Shown here: positions 9,268 to 18,433 of the stretch, piece by piece | Layout: every line of letters begins with the position of its first letter | Position numbering within the stretch: the stretch's first letter is position 1 | Made by a program: the position numbers and the translations under genes | The notes under the pieces: model-generated | Databases searched by the model: none | What the model saw: the letters and a program-made list of their open reading frames with translations, nothing else | What the model was told of the DNA's origin: nothing | Assembly (NCBI RefSeq): GCF_003602005.1 | Contig: NZ_QZWD01000003.1 | Span: forward strand, 1-64,000 | DNA: 64,000 bases | Direction: 5' to 3' | Origin: Salinisphaera sp. Q1T1-3 | GTDB taxonomy: Bacteria; Pseudomonadota; Gammaproteobacteria; Nevskiales; Salinisphaeraceae

Positions 9268-9411
9268 AACAGGGCGTTTGCTCCAAAGTAGGGCATAGCG
9301 CGGTATCGGATGGTGCCGCACCGATGCTGTGCATGCGCCGGTATCGCCTGTGGTCGGGCTGGCACATCGATTGCAACGCGCTGTCATCGTCATTTGACTC
9401 AGGACAGCGAC

Positions 9412-11040
9412 GTGGCCACGACACCGGATCGGATCAGCGACTCAATCGAGCACGAGACAGGCCAGAGTGCAGCCAACGAGACGCTCGAGGACTACACGCT
9501 GCGCTACGCGCCGCATTCGTTCCGTCGCTGGGGCACCGGCACGGTGGCGATCACGGCGCTCGGCGGGATCGCCTATCTGGCCGATTTCTCGATCGGGGCG
9601 AGCATCGCGATCAGCTACGGCACACTCAACGCCATCTTCGCCATCCTGTTCGCAGCCGCGGTGATCTTCATCACCGGGCTGCCGGTGGCCTATTACGCGG
9701 CGCGTTACAACATCGATCTGGACCTGATCACGCGCGGTGCCGGCTTCGGTTACTACGGTTCGATCCTCACGGCCATCATCTTCGCCTCGTTCACCTTCAT
9801 CTTCTTTGCGCTCGAAGGCTCGATCATGGCCCAGGGGCTGCTGCTCGGCCTCGGGATTCCACTCTGGCTGGGTTATCTCGCCTCAACGCTGATCGTCCTG
9901 CCGCTGGTCATCTACGGCATGAAGGCACTATCGAAGCTGCAGCTCTGGACGACGCCGCTGTGGCTCGTGCTCATGGCCGCCCCGGTACTCTATCTGGTGA
10001 CCGAACAGCCCGACGTCGTGGGGAACTGGCTGGCCTATACGGGAACGGGCGACTACGGTGGTGTGAGTTTCGCAGCCGTCATGCTCGGCGCCGGCGTGTG
10101 TCTGGCGCTCATGGGCCAGATCGGTGAACAGATCGACTATCTGCGCTTCATGCCGGCCAAGACCGCCGAGAACCGTGGCCGCTGGTGGGCCGCGGTGCTC
10201 GCGGCCGGCCCCGGCTGGGTGATTCTGGGCGCGATCAAGCAGATGATCGGCGCACTGCTGGCGTTCTATCTGTTGTCCAAGATCGCCGATTCGGCCGCCA
10301 CTGAGCCGGTCCGCCAGTTCATGGCGATCTTCTCCGAGATGCTGCCGGTCTGGGCGGCACTGGCGCTGTCGGTGATCCTGGTGGTGATCAGCCAGATCAA
10401 GATCAACGTCACCAACGCCTATTCGGGCTCGCTGGCCTGGACCAACGCATTCACGCGCATTACCCGCCATTATCCCGGGCGCATCGTGTTCGTGGTGGTC
10501 AATCTGGCGATCGCGCTGGCGTTGATGGAATCCGACATGTTCGCCGTGCTCAACAACATTCTGGGCTTCTACTCGAACTGTGCGATTGCCTGGGTCGTGG
10601 TGGTCGCCACCGATATCGTGGTCAACAAATATCTGCTCGGCCTGTCACCGAAGTTGCCGGAATTCCGTCGCGGGATGCTCTATCCGATCAACCCGGTCGG
10701 CACCATCGCCTTCGTCGCGGCCGCCGGCCTGGCGATCGCGGCCTACTTCGGGGCTCTGGGTTCGTTCCTGTCCTCGTATTCGCCGCTCGTGGCCGTTGTC
10801 GTCGGTCTCGTGTTGCCGCCGATACTCGCGGCCGTCACGGGCGGGCGCTACTATCTGGCAAAAACCGACGACGGCATTGATGCGCCCCGGTTCACGCCGG
10901 ACGGCACGCCCTCGTCGGTGGTCTATGCATGCAAGAGCTGCGAGGCGGAATTCGAACGCCCGGATGTGCTGTATTCCGCAACACGCGGCGGCGTGGTCTG
11001 CTCGCTCTGTCGGGCCACCGAACCCCTGGGGGCCGAATGA
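9412..11040 (+). CDS. NCS1-type purine/cytosine-like permease with C-terminal zinc-ribbon-like tail
   Basis: Inner-membrane transporter of the nucleobase:cation symporter-1 type, with about twelve hydrophobic segments over residues 40-480. The GTG at 9412 has an AGGA Shine-Dalgarno and gives 542 residues. The N-terminal ETLEDYTLRYAPHSFRRW and GGIAYLADFSIGASI segments resemble proteins annotated as cytosine/purine permeases; the substrate cannot be read from sequence. The last ~40 residues are cytosolic and contain CKSC and CSLC spaced by about 21 residues, a likely metal-binding ribbon. Its position next to urease and a nickel importer suggests a nitrogen-rich substrate, which is inference only. 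Confidence 0.75.
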   Translation: MATTPDRISDSIEHETGQSAANETLEDYTLRYAPHSFRRWGTGTVAITALGGIAYLADFSIGASIAISYGTLNAIFAILFAAAVIFITGLPVAYYAARYNIDLDLITRGAGFGYYGSILTAIIFASFTFIFFALEGSIMAQGLLLGLGIPLWLGYLASTLIVLPLVIYGMKALSKLQLWTTPLWLVLMAAPVLYLVTEQPDVVGNWLAYTGTGDYGGVSFAAVMLGAGVCLALMGQIGEQIDYLRFMPAKTAENRGRWWAAVLAAGPGWVILGAIKQMIGALLAFYLLSKIADSAATEPVRQFMAIFSEMLPVWAALALSVILVVISQIKINVTNAYSGSLAWTNAFTRITRHYPGRIVFVVVNLAIALALMESDMFAVLNNILGFYSNCAIAWVVVVATDIVVNKYLLGLSPKLPEFRRGMLYPINPVGTIAFVAAAGLAIAAYFGALGSFLSSYSPLVAVVVGLVLPPILAAVTGGRYYLAKTDDGIDAPRFTPDGTPSSVVYACKSCEAEFERPDVLYSATRGGVVCSLCRATEPLGAE

Positions 11041-11084
11041 CGGGCCGGCCGAATGCGAGTCGTCGGCGACCGCCGGAGCCTGTC

Positions 11085-12071
11085 ATGAGACAGGATCGAC
11101 GCATGACGCCGCGCCCGCCGCGGCGGCTGATTGCCGCTGTGGCCGGGCTTCATGTACTGGGGTTGTGTCTGCTGGCGATCGGCATGGCCCAGGGCACGCT
11201 GCTGTTGGGCCTGGGCGGGTTGGCCTATCTGCTCGGGATGCGACACGCATTCGACATCGACCACATCGCCGCCATCGACAACGTCACGCGCAAACTCACG
11301 GGTGAGGGTCGATCGGCCAGTTTCGTCGGTTTTGCATTCTCGCTCGGCCACTCGACCGTGGTGTTCGTCCTCTGTGCCGTCGTGGTGGCCTCGGCCGGCG
11401 CGCTGGCCGGCCGTCTCGACGGCCTGGCCGCACTCGGTGGCGTGATCGGGACGGTCGTCTCGGCAACGTTTCTGAGCATCATGGCCGCACTCAACACACG
11501 ATTGCTGTGGCGCATCTGGCAACGATTCTCCGGTCGTCGGCCGGATGCGGAGACACCGCCGCTGTCCTCGCACGGCCCGTTCGGCCGGCTTGTTGCGCGC
11601 GGTACCGGCTGGATCGATACCGGCTGGAAGATGTATCCGCTTGGTTTCGTCTTCGGTCTCGGATTCGACACCGCCACCGAGGTCGCCCTGCTGGGGCTGT
11701 CGGCCGGGGCGGCCCAGCATGCCGGCTGGTCGCCGTGGGTGGTGATGGCGCTGCCGTTGTTGTTCGCGGCCGGCATGACGACGCTCGACTCCCTCAACGG
11801 CCTGGTCATGCAGCGCGCCTATCGCTGGGGCGGGGCAGATCGACGACGTCTCGGGTTCAACCTGGCGATCACAGGGCTTTCGATCGCGGTGGCGGCCATC
11901 GTGGCAGCGATCGAATGGACCGGTTTCGTGGCCGATCATGTCGCGGCGTCGTCGCCCGTGGCAACCGTGATCGATAACCTGCCGAGCGCCGGGCTGGGTC
12001 TGGCGGTCTTTGTCGCGTTCGTCGTGTTCTGGGGAATCGCTGCCCGTCGACGTCGGGAATCGGCCACCTGA
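11085..12071 (+). CDS. NiCoT-family nickel/cobalt transporter
   Basis: High-affinity nickel (or cobalt) uptake permease in the inner membrane, likely feeding the urease encoded just upstream. The 328-residue protein has the family signature in helix II, RHAFDIDHIAAIDN (H-x4-D-H), and FGLGFDTATEVALL later, plus about eight membrane segments. I chose the ATG at 11085, which has GGAG about 8 bp upstream; an ATG at 11037 overlapping the permease stop would add 16 basic residues. Close spacing suggests co-transcription with the NCS1 permease. Confidence 0.9.
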   Translation: MRQDRRMTPRPPRRLIAAVAGLHVLGLCLLAIGMAQGTLLLGLGGLAYLLGMRHAFDIDHIAAIDNVTRKLTGEGRSASFVGFAFSLGHSTVVFVLCAVVVASAGALAGRLDGLAALGGVIGTVVSATFLSIMAALNTRLLWRIWQRFSGRRPDAETPPLSSHGPFGRLVARGTGWIDTGWKMYPLGFVFGLGFDTATEVALLGLSAGAAQHAGWSPWVVMALPLLFAAGMTTLDSLNGLVMQRAYRWGGADRRRLGFNLAITGLSIAVAAIVAAIEWTGFVADHVAASSPVATVIDNLPSAGLGLAVFVAFVVFWGIAARRRRESAT

Positions 12072-12125
12072 GTGAGGCCCGAGGCGTGGATCGGCCGCGA
12101 TTCCGATCGCCGGCGGCCCGGATAA

Positions 12126-12254
12126 AACCGCAACAGGCCTTGGCACGCCGGCGCAGGAGGACTGCGCGGCGCGTGCGGCGCCTCGTCTTGCCGCCCATCT
12201 TCAATTTCAGGGCGCGCTTGGCGCGGACTCGCACGAAACCTCAACACGCCCTAC
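12126..12254 (-). repeat. Truncated MITE-like element, copy 3
   Basis: Read on the minus strand, this begins GGCGTGTTGAGGTTTCGT beside CTAC, then follows the left half of the canonical element (CGAGTCCGCGCCAAGCGC, CCCTGAAATTGA, GGCGGCAAGACGAGGCG). After about 110 bp it breaks off and runs into a second end-like sequence, GGCCTGTTGCGGTTTTAT. It looks like a deletion product or a nested remnant. Confidence 0.7.
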
Positions 12255-12587
12255 GAGCTATTGACGATATCCGCGCGGGTCATGTTGTTACCCGCAATCG
12301 CGATCCGGCGAGGCGCGTAGCGCCTGCCGTGGTCATGCCAAGGCCAAGCTGCGCAACGCCGCAGGGCGCCATTTTGAGCGCAACTCGAAGGGCCGGGCTA
12401 CTTTCCCGCGATCCGGCGTTACCGCTCGCTTGTGTCGCATGGCGACAGCGCGTTCCCGGCGCCTTGTCTGGCACGACGAGCCGCCGGCACGACTCACGCG
12501 GATCGCGTGGACAGGCCCTGGCCGCGTTGTCCAAGTCGCGCCGCCAACGGCGCCGTGGCGGCGCAAGGCCTGTGCCGATGGCACGTG
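12255..12587. other. Unexplained intergenic stretch
   Basis: About 330 bp between the repeat remnant after the nickel transporter and the 3' end of the Old Yellow Enzyme gene. I see no gene with a credible start, Shine-Dalgarno or family resemblance, no T-tract terminator, and no match to the dispersed repeat. It contains several short palindromes, such as GTTACCCGC/GCGGGTC and GGCGCGTAGCGCC. Open frames here are short and arginine-rich, as expected from GC-rich non-coding DNA. Confidence 0.6.
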
Positions 12588-13694
12588 TTACGCGTCGTCG
12601 AGCCTCGGGTAGTCGGTGTAGCCGTGCTCGTCACCGCCGTAGAAGGTCGACGGATCCGGTTCGTTGAGCGTGGCATTACGCCGGAAGCGCTCGACCAGAT
12701 CCGGGTTGGCGATATAGGGCCGTCCGAAGGCCGCACCGTCGCCCAGCCCGTCGGCGATGAGGTTTTCCGTGCGCTCGGCCGTGTAATGGCCGCAGAAGAT
12801 GAGCGCGCCGTCGGCAAACCGATCGCGCATCGCCTGTCGGAAGTCATCGGTCAGCTGAATGTCGTCGCCGGCCCAGTCCGGTTCGTTGATGTGCAGATAG
12901 GCCAGCCCGCGGGCGTTGAGTTCCTCGGCCATATGAAACGCCATGGCCTTGGGCTCATCGTCGCTGAGACCGAAGATCTCGATGAAGGGCGACAGGCGAA
13001 TGCCGACGCGATCGGCCCCCATCACGTCGATCACGGCATCGACGACCTCCAGTGGCAGTCGCGCCCGGTTCGCCAGCGACCCGCCGTAGGCGTCGGTTCG
13101 CTGGTTCGAGCCGGTGGCCATGAATTGCTGGAGCAGATAGGCGTTGGCTGCGTGTACTTCCACCAGATCGAATCCGGCACGCTTGGCGCGCACGGCGGCC
13201 TGACGGTATTCCTCGACGACGTCCGGAATCTCTTTCGTCTCGAGGGCGCGCGGTGTGGCGGTATCGTGCAGACCGGAGCTGCCGTCCTCGAATTCGACGT
13301 AGGACTGGGCGCCTTCGGCCTTGAGCGCGGATGGGGCCACGGGCTTGCGGCCGTCCGGATGCACCATTTCGTGGCCGATACGGCCAACGTGCCAGAGCTG
13401 CAGGCAGATCCGGCCATCGGCGGCGTGTACCGCGTCCACGACCTGTTTCCAGCCGGCCTCCTGGGCATCGGTGAAGATACCCGGCGTGTAGACATAGCCC
13501 CGCGCCGACTCGGAGATATTGGTGGCTTCGCTGATGATCAGACCGGCATCGGCGCGCTGGGCGTAATAGGTCTGTTGCATCGCACCGGGGATCTGGTCCG
13601 GACAGCGGGCGCGCGTCAATGGTGCCATGACCACCCGGTTGGGCAGTTCGACGGCACCGAACTTGATTGGAGAAAGCAGTCGGTCGTAGCTCAT
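12588..13694 (-). CDS. Old Yellow Enzyme family alkene reductase (NemA-like)
   Basis: FMN-dependent NAD(P)H oxidoreductase reducing activated C=C bonds or nitro and nitrate-ester compounds; cytosolic. The 368-residue TIM barrel has NRVVMAPLTRARC near the start, LQLWHVGRIGH, the substrate-binding VHAANAYLLQQF (His and Asn of the H-x-x-N pair), RTDAYGGS, and the FMN phosphate loop GRPYIANPDL near the end, all as in NemA/xenobiotic reductases. It sits alone on the minus strand, upstream in reading direction of nothing recognisable; the azurin-like gene on its other side is in the same direction, 68 bp away. Confidence 0.9.
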   Translation of the reverse strand: MSYDRLLSPIKFGAVELPNRVVMAPLTRARCPDQIPGAMQQTYYAQRADAGLIISEATNISESARGYVYTPGIFTDAQEAGWKQVVDAVHAADGRICLQLWHVGRIGHEMVHPDGRKPVAPSALKAEGAQSYVEFEDGSSGLHDTATPRALETKEIPDVVEEYRQAAVRAKRAGFDLVEVHAANAYLLQQFMATGSNQRTDAYGGSLANRARLPLEVVDAVIDVMGADRVGIRLSPFIEIFGLSDDEPKAMAFHMAEELNARGLAYLHINEPDWAGDDIQLTDDFRQAMRDRFADGALIFCGHYTAERTENLIADGLGDGAAFGRPYIANPDLVERFRRNATLNEPDPSTFYGGDEHGYTDYPRLDDA

Positions 13695-13762
13695 GAAGTC
13701 GATCGTTGCTGAGTGTTGTCCTGAATGTCGGCGCGTTCGATGCCGGCCTCAAGTCCGGGCGA

Positions 13763-14221
13763 TCACGGATTCGCGCGGACGTGCAGCGTGCCCTTCATGC
13801 CGGCCCGGAAATGGCCCGGAAACGTGCAGATGTATTCATAGTCGCCGGGCTTTTTCGGTGCCGTGAACGTCACCGTGTCCTGCTTGCCACCGGCGACCAT
13901 ATCGGTATGGGCGATCGCCTGGTCGGCCCGGGACTTGGGGAAATACCCGTTGCCCGAAGCCGACTGCGCGGCGTGGTCAAAGGCATCGGCATCGGTGCCG
14001 TGCTTGAGCAGTACCCAGTTGTGAGACATCGCCGAGGCCGGCAGATGCGACTTGTTGATCAGCTTGATGCGGATGCGTTCGCCCGGTGCGGCGGTCAGCT
14101 GCGACTTGGAATAGCGGAGATCGTTCTGGCCGACGAGTGTGATCTGCTGTTCGGCGTGGGCTGTGGCGGCCACCAGGGCCAGTGTGGTCAGGGCGAGACA
14201 ATGGCGCAGACGAAATTGCAT
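13763..14221 (-). CDS. Azurin-like periplasmic cupredoxin
   Basis: Small blue copper electron carrier exported to the periplasm. Residues 1-23 form a signal peptide ending in AHA. The type-1 copper ligands are all present: His67 (AMSHNWV), Cys132 and His137 (CTFPGHF) and axial Met142 (AGMKG). True azurins have a disulfide near the mature N-terminus; here the only cysteine in the mature protein is the copper ligand, so that bridge is absent. The 152-residue precursor is close to azurin length. Its redox partner is not evident from the neighbouring genes. Confidence 0.9.
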   Translation of the reverse strand: MQFRLRHCLALTTLALVAATAHAEQQITLVGQNDLRYSKSQLTAAPGERIRIKLINKSHLPASAMSHNWVLLKHGTDADAFDHAAQSASGNGYFPKSRADQAIAHTDMVAGGKQDTVTFTAPKKPGDYEYICTFPGHFRAGMKGTLHVRANP

Positions 14222-14291
14222 CGAATGATCCGTGTGTGATGTACATACATTGGTGCGTTGGACCGGTCACGCCGCCGTGCGTTCCGATCGA

Positions 14292-15416
14292 TCAGAACAG
14301 AATGACCTGCCGGATCGCCTCACCCGCCGCCAGCCGCTCGAAGCCGGTGTTGATCTCTTCGAGTTTCAGTCGATGGGTCAGCAGGCGGTCGACCGGCAAA
14401 CGCCCGGCCTGATAGAGCGCGATGTATTCCGGAATATCGAGCTTCGGCACATGGCCGCCCAGATACGAGCCGAGCAGGGCGCGTTCCTGGGCCACGAGCT
14501 TGAGCGCGGGCAGGGCCATGCGGGCATCGGCATGCTGGAGGCCGGCGGTGACAGTCTTGCCGCCCTTGCCGGTGGCCTCGAATGCGAATTCGAGCGCGGC
14601 GCCGACACCGGCGAATTCCGCGGCCACGTCGACGCCGCCGTCGGTCAGCGCACGGATGGTTTCGAGCGCATCGTCGTGGCGGGTGTTGACGGTGGCCGTG
14701 GCGCCGAGATCGCGGGCGACGGCGAGCTTGGCGTCATCGATGTCCGCAGCGATGACCTGGGCCGCACCGCCGGCAATCGCGCCGAGCACGGCTGACAGCC
14801 CGACGCCGCCGAGGCCCACCACCAGCACGGTCTGGCCGAGCCGCAGATCGGCCGTCTTGAGCACGGCGCCTACGCCGGTCAGTACGGCACAGCCGAACAC
14901 CGCCGCGATGTCCCAAGGCAGCGCGGGATCGATCCGGACCAGCGATTCCGTGGCGATCACGGCATGCTCGGCGAATCCGGAAACACCGAGATGATGATGA
15001 ATCGTCTCGTTCCCATCGCGTAGACGAAAGCCGCCGGAGAGCATCGTGCCAGCGTTGTTGGCCTCGGCCCCGGGCGTGCAGAGTGCGGCCCGTCCGTCGG
15101 CACAGTAACGACAGTGGCCACAGCTCGGCACGAACGAGCAGACGACGTGGTCGCCAACCGAGAAATCATGCACACCTTCGCCGACTGCGACGATTTCACC
15201 GGCGGCCTCGTGCCCGAGCACCATCGGCGTCGGCCGCGCGCGGTTGCCGTCGATGCTGGACAGATCCGAATGACACAGGCCGGCGGCACGGACACGGACC
15301 AGCACTTCGCCGCGCTGCGGTGCCCCGAGTTCGAGCGTCTCGATCGACAACGGATTTGAGCGGTCGTAGGGACGATCGCAGTCCATGGTTCGGAGTACGG
15401 CGGCACGAGTCTGCAT
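14292..15416 (-). CDS. Zinc-dependent medium-chain alcohol dehydrogenase
   Basis: NAD-dependent alcohol dehydrogenase of the zinc MDR family; the substrate is not predictable. In the 374-residue protein the catalytic-zinc residues are Cys48 and His69-Glu70 (LGHEAAGEI). The structural-zinc cysteines are Cys99, Cys102, Cys105 and Cys113 (CGHCRYCADGRAALC). The Rossmann motif reads VVGLGGVGLSA, and the C-terminal LTHRLKLEEINTGFERLAAG is typical of class III-like enzymes. About 240 bp without any gene separate it from the divergent phosphoribosyltransferase gene. Confidence 0.9.
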   Translation of the reverse strand: MQTRAAVLRTMDCDRPYDRSNPLSIETLELGAPQRGEVLVRVRAAGLCHSDLSSIDGNRARPTPMVLGHEAAGEIVAVGEGVHDFSVGDHVVCSFVPSCGHCRYCADGRAALCTPGAEANNAGTMLSGGFRLRDGNETIHHHLGVSGFAEHAVIATESLVRIDPALPWDIAAVFGCAVLTGVGAVLKTADLRLGQTVLVVGLGGVGLSAVLGAIAGGAAQVIAADIDDAKLAVARDLGATATVNTRHDDALETIRALTDGGVDVAAEFAGVGAALEFAFEATGKGGKTVTAGLQHADARMALPALKLVAQERALLGSYLGGHVPKLDIPEYIALYQAGRLPVDRLLTHRLKLEEINTGFERLAAGEAIRQVILF

Positions 15417-15658
15417 GGCATGGAACGTCGAGAAATCTCGGTGCCCAATGTAGCGCGGCGCTTAACGGGACGCGACCGACGCGTGTCTGTCGGTGCATCT
15501 CGCGTGGCGCGGTATGTCACTGATGCCGTCGGGCAGGGGAGTATTCTGCGAAAACGACGGCATTCGCGTACAGCCAGCGCGGGATCGGATCATGGCTGTC
15601 GGCGGCAGCCGGCTGATGCACAATAGCGGCTCGATTTCTCCGGTACCGATCTTTTTCA

Positions 15659-16231
15659 ATGCAACCGACCCGCCAGACACACGTCGTCGATATCGCCGGT
15701 CTCAAGCGCGAACTGCCGCTGTTCGAAGTCGACGGTGGTGTCCGCATCGCCGTCGTCAACATCCTTGGCGATACGGCCCTGGTACAGGCTGCGGCTTCGG
15801 CATTGGCGAGCCGCCTCGGTGTGCTGGACTACAGCGTGCTCGTCACCGCCGAGGCCAAGTCGATTCCGCTGGTGCATGCGCTGTCGGTGGCCACGGCCCG
15901 GCCCTATGTAGTGCTGCGAAAGTCATTCAAGCCTTATATGGGCGATGCCCTGTCGGCGACGACGCGCTCGATCACGACCGGCGAGGAACAGACCCTGTAT
16001 CTCGATGAAAAGGATCGACGTCTGATCGAGGGCAGTCGCATCGTCCTCGTCGACGATGTGATCAGTTCCGGTTCGACGCTCAAGGCGATGCGCAATCTGG
16101 TGGATCGGGCCGGGGCGATCACCGCCGCCGAGGCCGCCATCTTCACCGAAGGCGATCGCGCCGATTGGGCGGATGTAATCGCCCTCGGCCACCTGCCCGT
16201 TTTCGACGGCTCCCCGTCGACGCTGGAGTGA
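15659..16231 (+). CDS. Type I phosphoribosyltransferase (adenine PRTase-like)
   Basis: Likely purine salvage enzyme using PRPP. The 190-residue protein carries the PRPP-binding signature VLVDDVISSGSTLKAM near residue 125 and an AEAKSIPLVHAL segment where Apt proteins have their substrate loop. It is close to Apt in size but the middle (SFKPYMGDALSATTRSITTG) differs from E. coli Apt, so guanine, xanthine or adenine specificity remains open. No clear Shine-Dalgarno precedes the ATG. It is convergent with the CaCA exchanger. Confidence 0.72.
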   Translation: MQPTRQTHVVDIAGLKRELPLFEVDGGVRIAVVNILGDTALVQAAASALASRLGVLDYSVLVTAEAKSIPLVHALSVATARPYVVLRKSFKPYMGDALSATTRSITTGEEQTLYLDEKDRRLIEGSRIVLVDDVISSGSTLKAMRNLVDRAGAITAAEAAIFTEGDRADWADVIALGHLPVFDGSPSTLE

Positions 16232-16264
16232 AGGCGCGGGCGGGCCGTCGCCGGGGTGTATCGG

Positions 16265-17299
16265 TCAGACATGCCAAAGCGACAGGGTCACGCCGAGTGC
16301 ATAGAGTGCGGCGATGGCCGCGCTCTCGAAACCGATGTTGCCGACGCCCGATTTTTCACGCCGGATGAGTCCGAGCAGCAGCACCCCGGTCATCAATACC
16401 GACAGGGCAACCCAGAGCAGCGTGTCGCTACCGACCGCGTGATAGATGGAGCCCGGGCGGTAGCTGACGTCGGCCGCGCCAGCGAACAGACAATCGAAGG
16501 CGTTGCCGCCGATGATGCCGCCGACCGCCAGCTGCAGCGCGCCGCGGCGCACGGCCGCGATGGACGTGACCAGCTCGGGCAGGGAGGTGACCACGGATGT
16601 CAGCACGATACCGACGGCCGTCTCGCCGAGCCCGGTCTGCGTGCCCAGTCGCGTTGCCACGTTAGTTAGCGTGAAACCGCTGACGCCGAGCAGACCGGCA
16701 TAAAGCACGAAACGGGCCCAGAGCGTGCCGAGCGGGCGCTGACTGGCCTCGGCATCGGGCTCATCGGCCCGGGTTTCGTCGGTATGGCGCGGCGTCCACA
16801 TGCGCATGCGTTCGGCGTCGTTGACCACGCGCAGCCCGAAGATATAGCCGCCGAACAGAATGATTGTCGCCGGGTGGATGCCGAAAAGCGTCCAGTCCGG
16901 GGAATGCGGCGCCACCAGCAGCACCGCGAGCAGGCAGATCAGCAGTGCACTCTGGGCCAGATTGGCCGTGGACGCTGCAGCATGTTCGAGATTGGCCCGG
17001 CGATAGACCGTATCGGCGACCGCCAGGAACAACGTCTGTACGCCGATACCGCCGAGCGCGTTGCTCATGGCCAGGCCGGCTTCGCCGTGCCACCCCGCTG
17101 TCACGGACACGACGATACCGGGCAGCGAAGTCGCCGCGCCCAAGAGCACGGCGCCGATCACGGCCTCGCCGAGGCCGGTGCGATCAGCCAGATCGTCGGC
17201 GATGGCGGTCAGGCGCGTGCCAACGACCGCGATCACGAGCGCGATGAGCGCGAACAGGGCCAGGTTTGTGCCCAGCGACAGGTCTGTCGGCAGTATCAT
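16265..17299 (-). CDS. CaCA-family sodium/calcium exchanger-like protein
   Basis: Inner-membrane cation antiporter with about ten hydrophobic segments in two inverted halves and a charged cytosolic loop near residues 160-190. The second alpha repeat is normal (TSVVTSLPELVTS with Glu242, then GGIIGGNAFD). The first reads LLGAATSLPGIVVSV, with Gly61 where calcium exchangers normally have a glutamate ligand, so ion selectivity may differ. At 344 residues it matches the family. The 294 bp between it and the dienelactone hydrolase gene hold nothing recognisable. Confidence 0.85.
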   Translation of the reverse strand: MILPTDLSLGTNLALFALIALVIAVVGTRLTAIADDLADRTGLGEAVIGAVLLGAATSLPGIVVSVTAGWHGEAGLAMSNALGGIGVQTLFLAVADTVYRRANLEHAAASTANLAQSALLICLLAVLLVAPHSPDWTLFGIHPATIILFGGYIFGLRVVNDAERMRMWTPRHTDETRADEPDAEASQRPLGTLWARFVLYAGLLGVSGFTLTNVATRLGTQTGLGETAVGIVLTSVVTSLPELVTSIAAVRRGALQLAVGGIIGGNAFDCLFAGAADVSYRPGSIYHAVGSDTLLWVALSVLMTGVLLLGLIRREKSGVGNIGFESAAIAALYALGVTLSLWHV

Positions 17300-17593
17300 G
17301 CCGGCCCCTGTGCCCGACGTGGGTCAGCGCCGGCGTCGGCCGATTCGAGGCCGAACCGGAAAGGACCGACGCCACAGCTGGCGGGTGGCGGTGCCCACAG
17401 GTCGGATGTATCTCCGTCGCCGTGTCCCGGGCGCAGGGGCGCCGGGCAGGGCGCTCCGCCCGGTGCGGCGGTTGATCCGGCTGTTCGCCGACGTGATTTG
17501 TTGTGCCGGTTCACAGTCGTGGAATGGCCGGCGATACCACGGTCCGACGAGGCCGGGCCGCGGCACGGATCGGGATGAACAGCGATCGCCGGA

Positions 17594-18265
17594 TCAGCCT
17601 TTGAGGTGACGCGCGAAGAACGCCATGCTGCGCTGCCAGGCCTGTTGGGACGCGGCCTGATCGTAGTTGTCCCAGTCCTCGTTGCCAAAGGCATGCTGAG
17701 CATCGTAACGATACGCTTCGTAATCGACGCCGGCAGCCTTGAGCTTGCCCTCGAACGCATCGGCGGTATCGATCGGAAAGAAGCTGTCGTGCCGGGCGAA
17801 ATGCAGCTGGACGGGAATATCGATGCCGGCCGGATCACCCGCCTCATTCGGCGGAACGCCGTACCAGGAAACCGCCACATCGGTCTCCGGGGCGTGCATC
17901 GCCGCCAGCACGGCCAGCACGCCGCCCATGCAGAATCCGATCACGCCGACCTGGTCGGTCCGGGCCTTGAGATACTGCACGGCGCCGCGTACATCCTGGG
18001 TGGCGGCATCGCCGAAATCCAGTTCGTCCATCTTGTGCTCGGCCTCGGCCGTATCCAGGGCCTTCTCGCCGCGATACAGGTCCGGGATCAGGACGCGATA
18101 GCCGGCGTCGGTCCATTGTTTGCCGACCCGCTTGATCTGCTCGTTCAACCCCCACCATTCCTGAATCACGACGATGCCGGGCGCCTGGGGGTTGTCGGCG
18201 GGCTCGGCGTAGAAGCCGGGCGCCATCGCGCCGTCCGGTCGCTTGAATTCGATGTGTTCGGACAT
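17594..18265 (-). CDS. Dienelactone hydrolase family protein
   Basis: Alpha/beta hydrolase of the DLH type; natural substrate unknown. The start at 18265 (MSEHIEFKRPDG) has an AGGAGG Shine-Dalgarno; the open frame extends six codons further. The catalytic triad is Cys112 (GFCMGG), Asp160 (ARHDSFFP) and His191 (DAQHAFGNE), with Glu36 in QEWWGL, all as in carboxymethylenebutenolidase. The 223-residue length is normal. No other aromatic-degradation genes are nearby, so a housekeeping or detoxification role is more likely than chlorocatechol breakdown. Confidence 0.9.
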   Translation of the reverse strand: MSEHIEFKRPDGAMAPGFYAEPADNPQAPGIVVIQEWWGLNEQIKRVGKQWTDAGYRVLIPDLYRGEKALDTAEAEHKMDELDFGDAATQDVRGAVQYLKARTDQVGVIGFCMGGVLAVLAAMHAPETDVAVSWYGVPPNEAGDPAGIDIPVQLHFARHDSFFPIDTADAFEGKLKAAGVDYEAYRYDAQHAFGNEDWDNYDQAASQQAWQRSMAFFARHLKG

Positions 18266-18433
18266 CAGTCCTCCTGTTGCCAATAGATTGCGGCGTCGGC
18301 CGCCTGCGAATCATCCTAACCTGCCGCGTTGCCGACCGGACAGTCTCGGCACGCGGACTGCCGTGACCGGGTTTTGACAGCGCGGGACGGCTTCGGGCAA
18401 AACAGCGGCATCGGTCGGGTAGGGGGAATCGGC

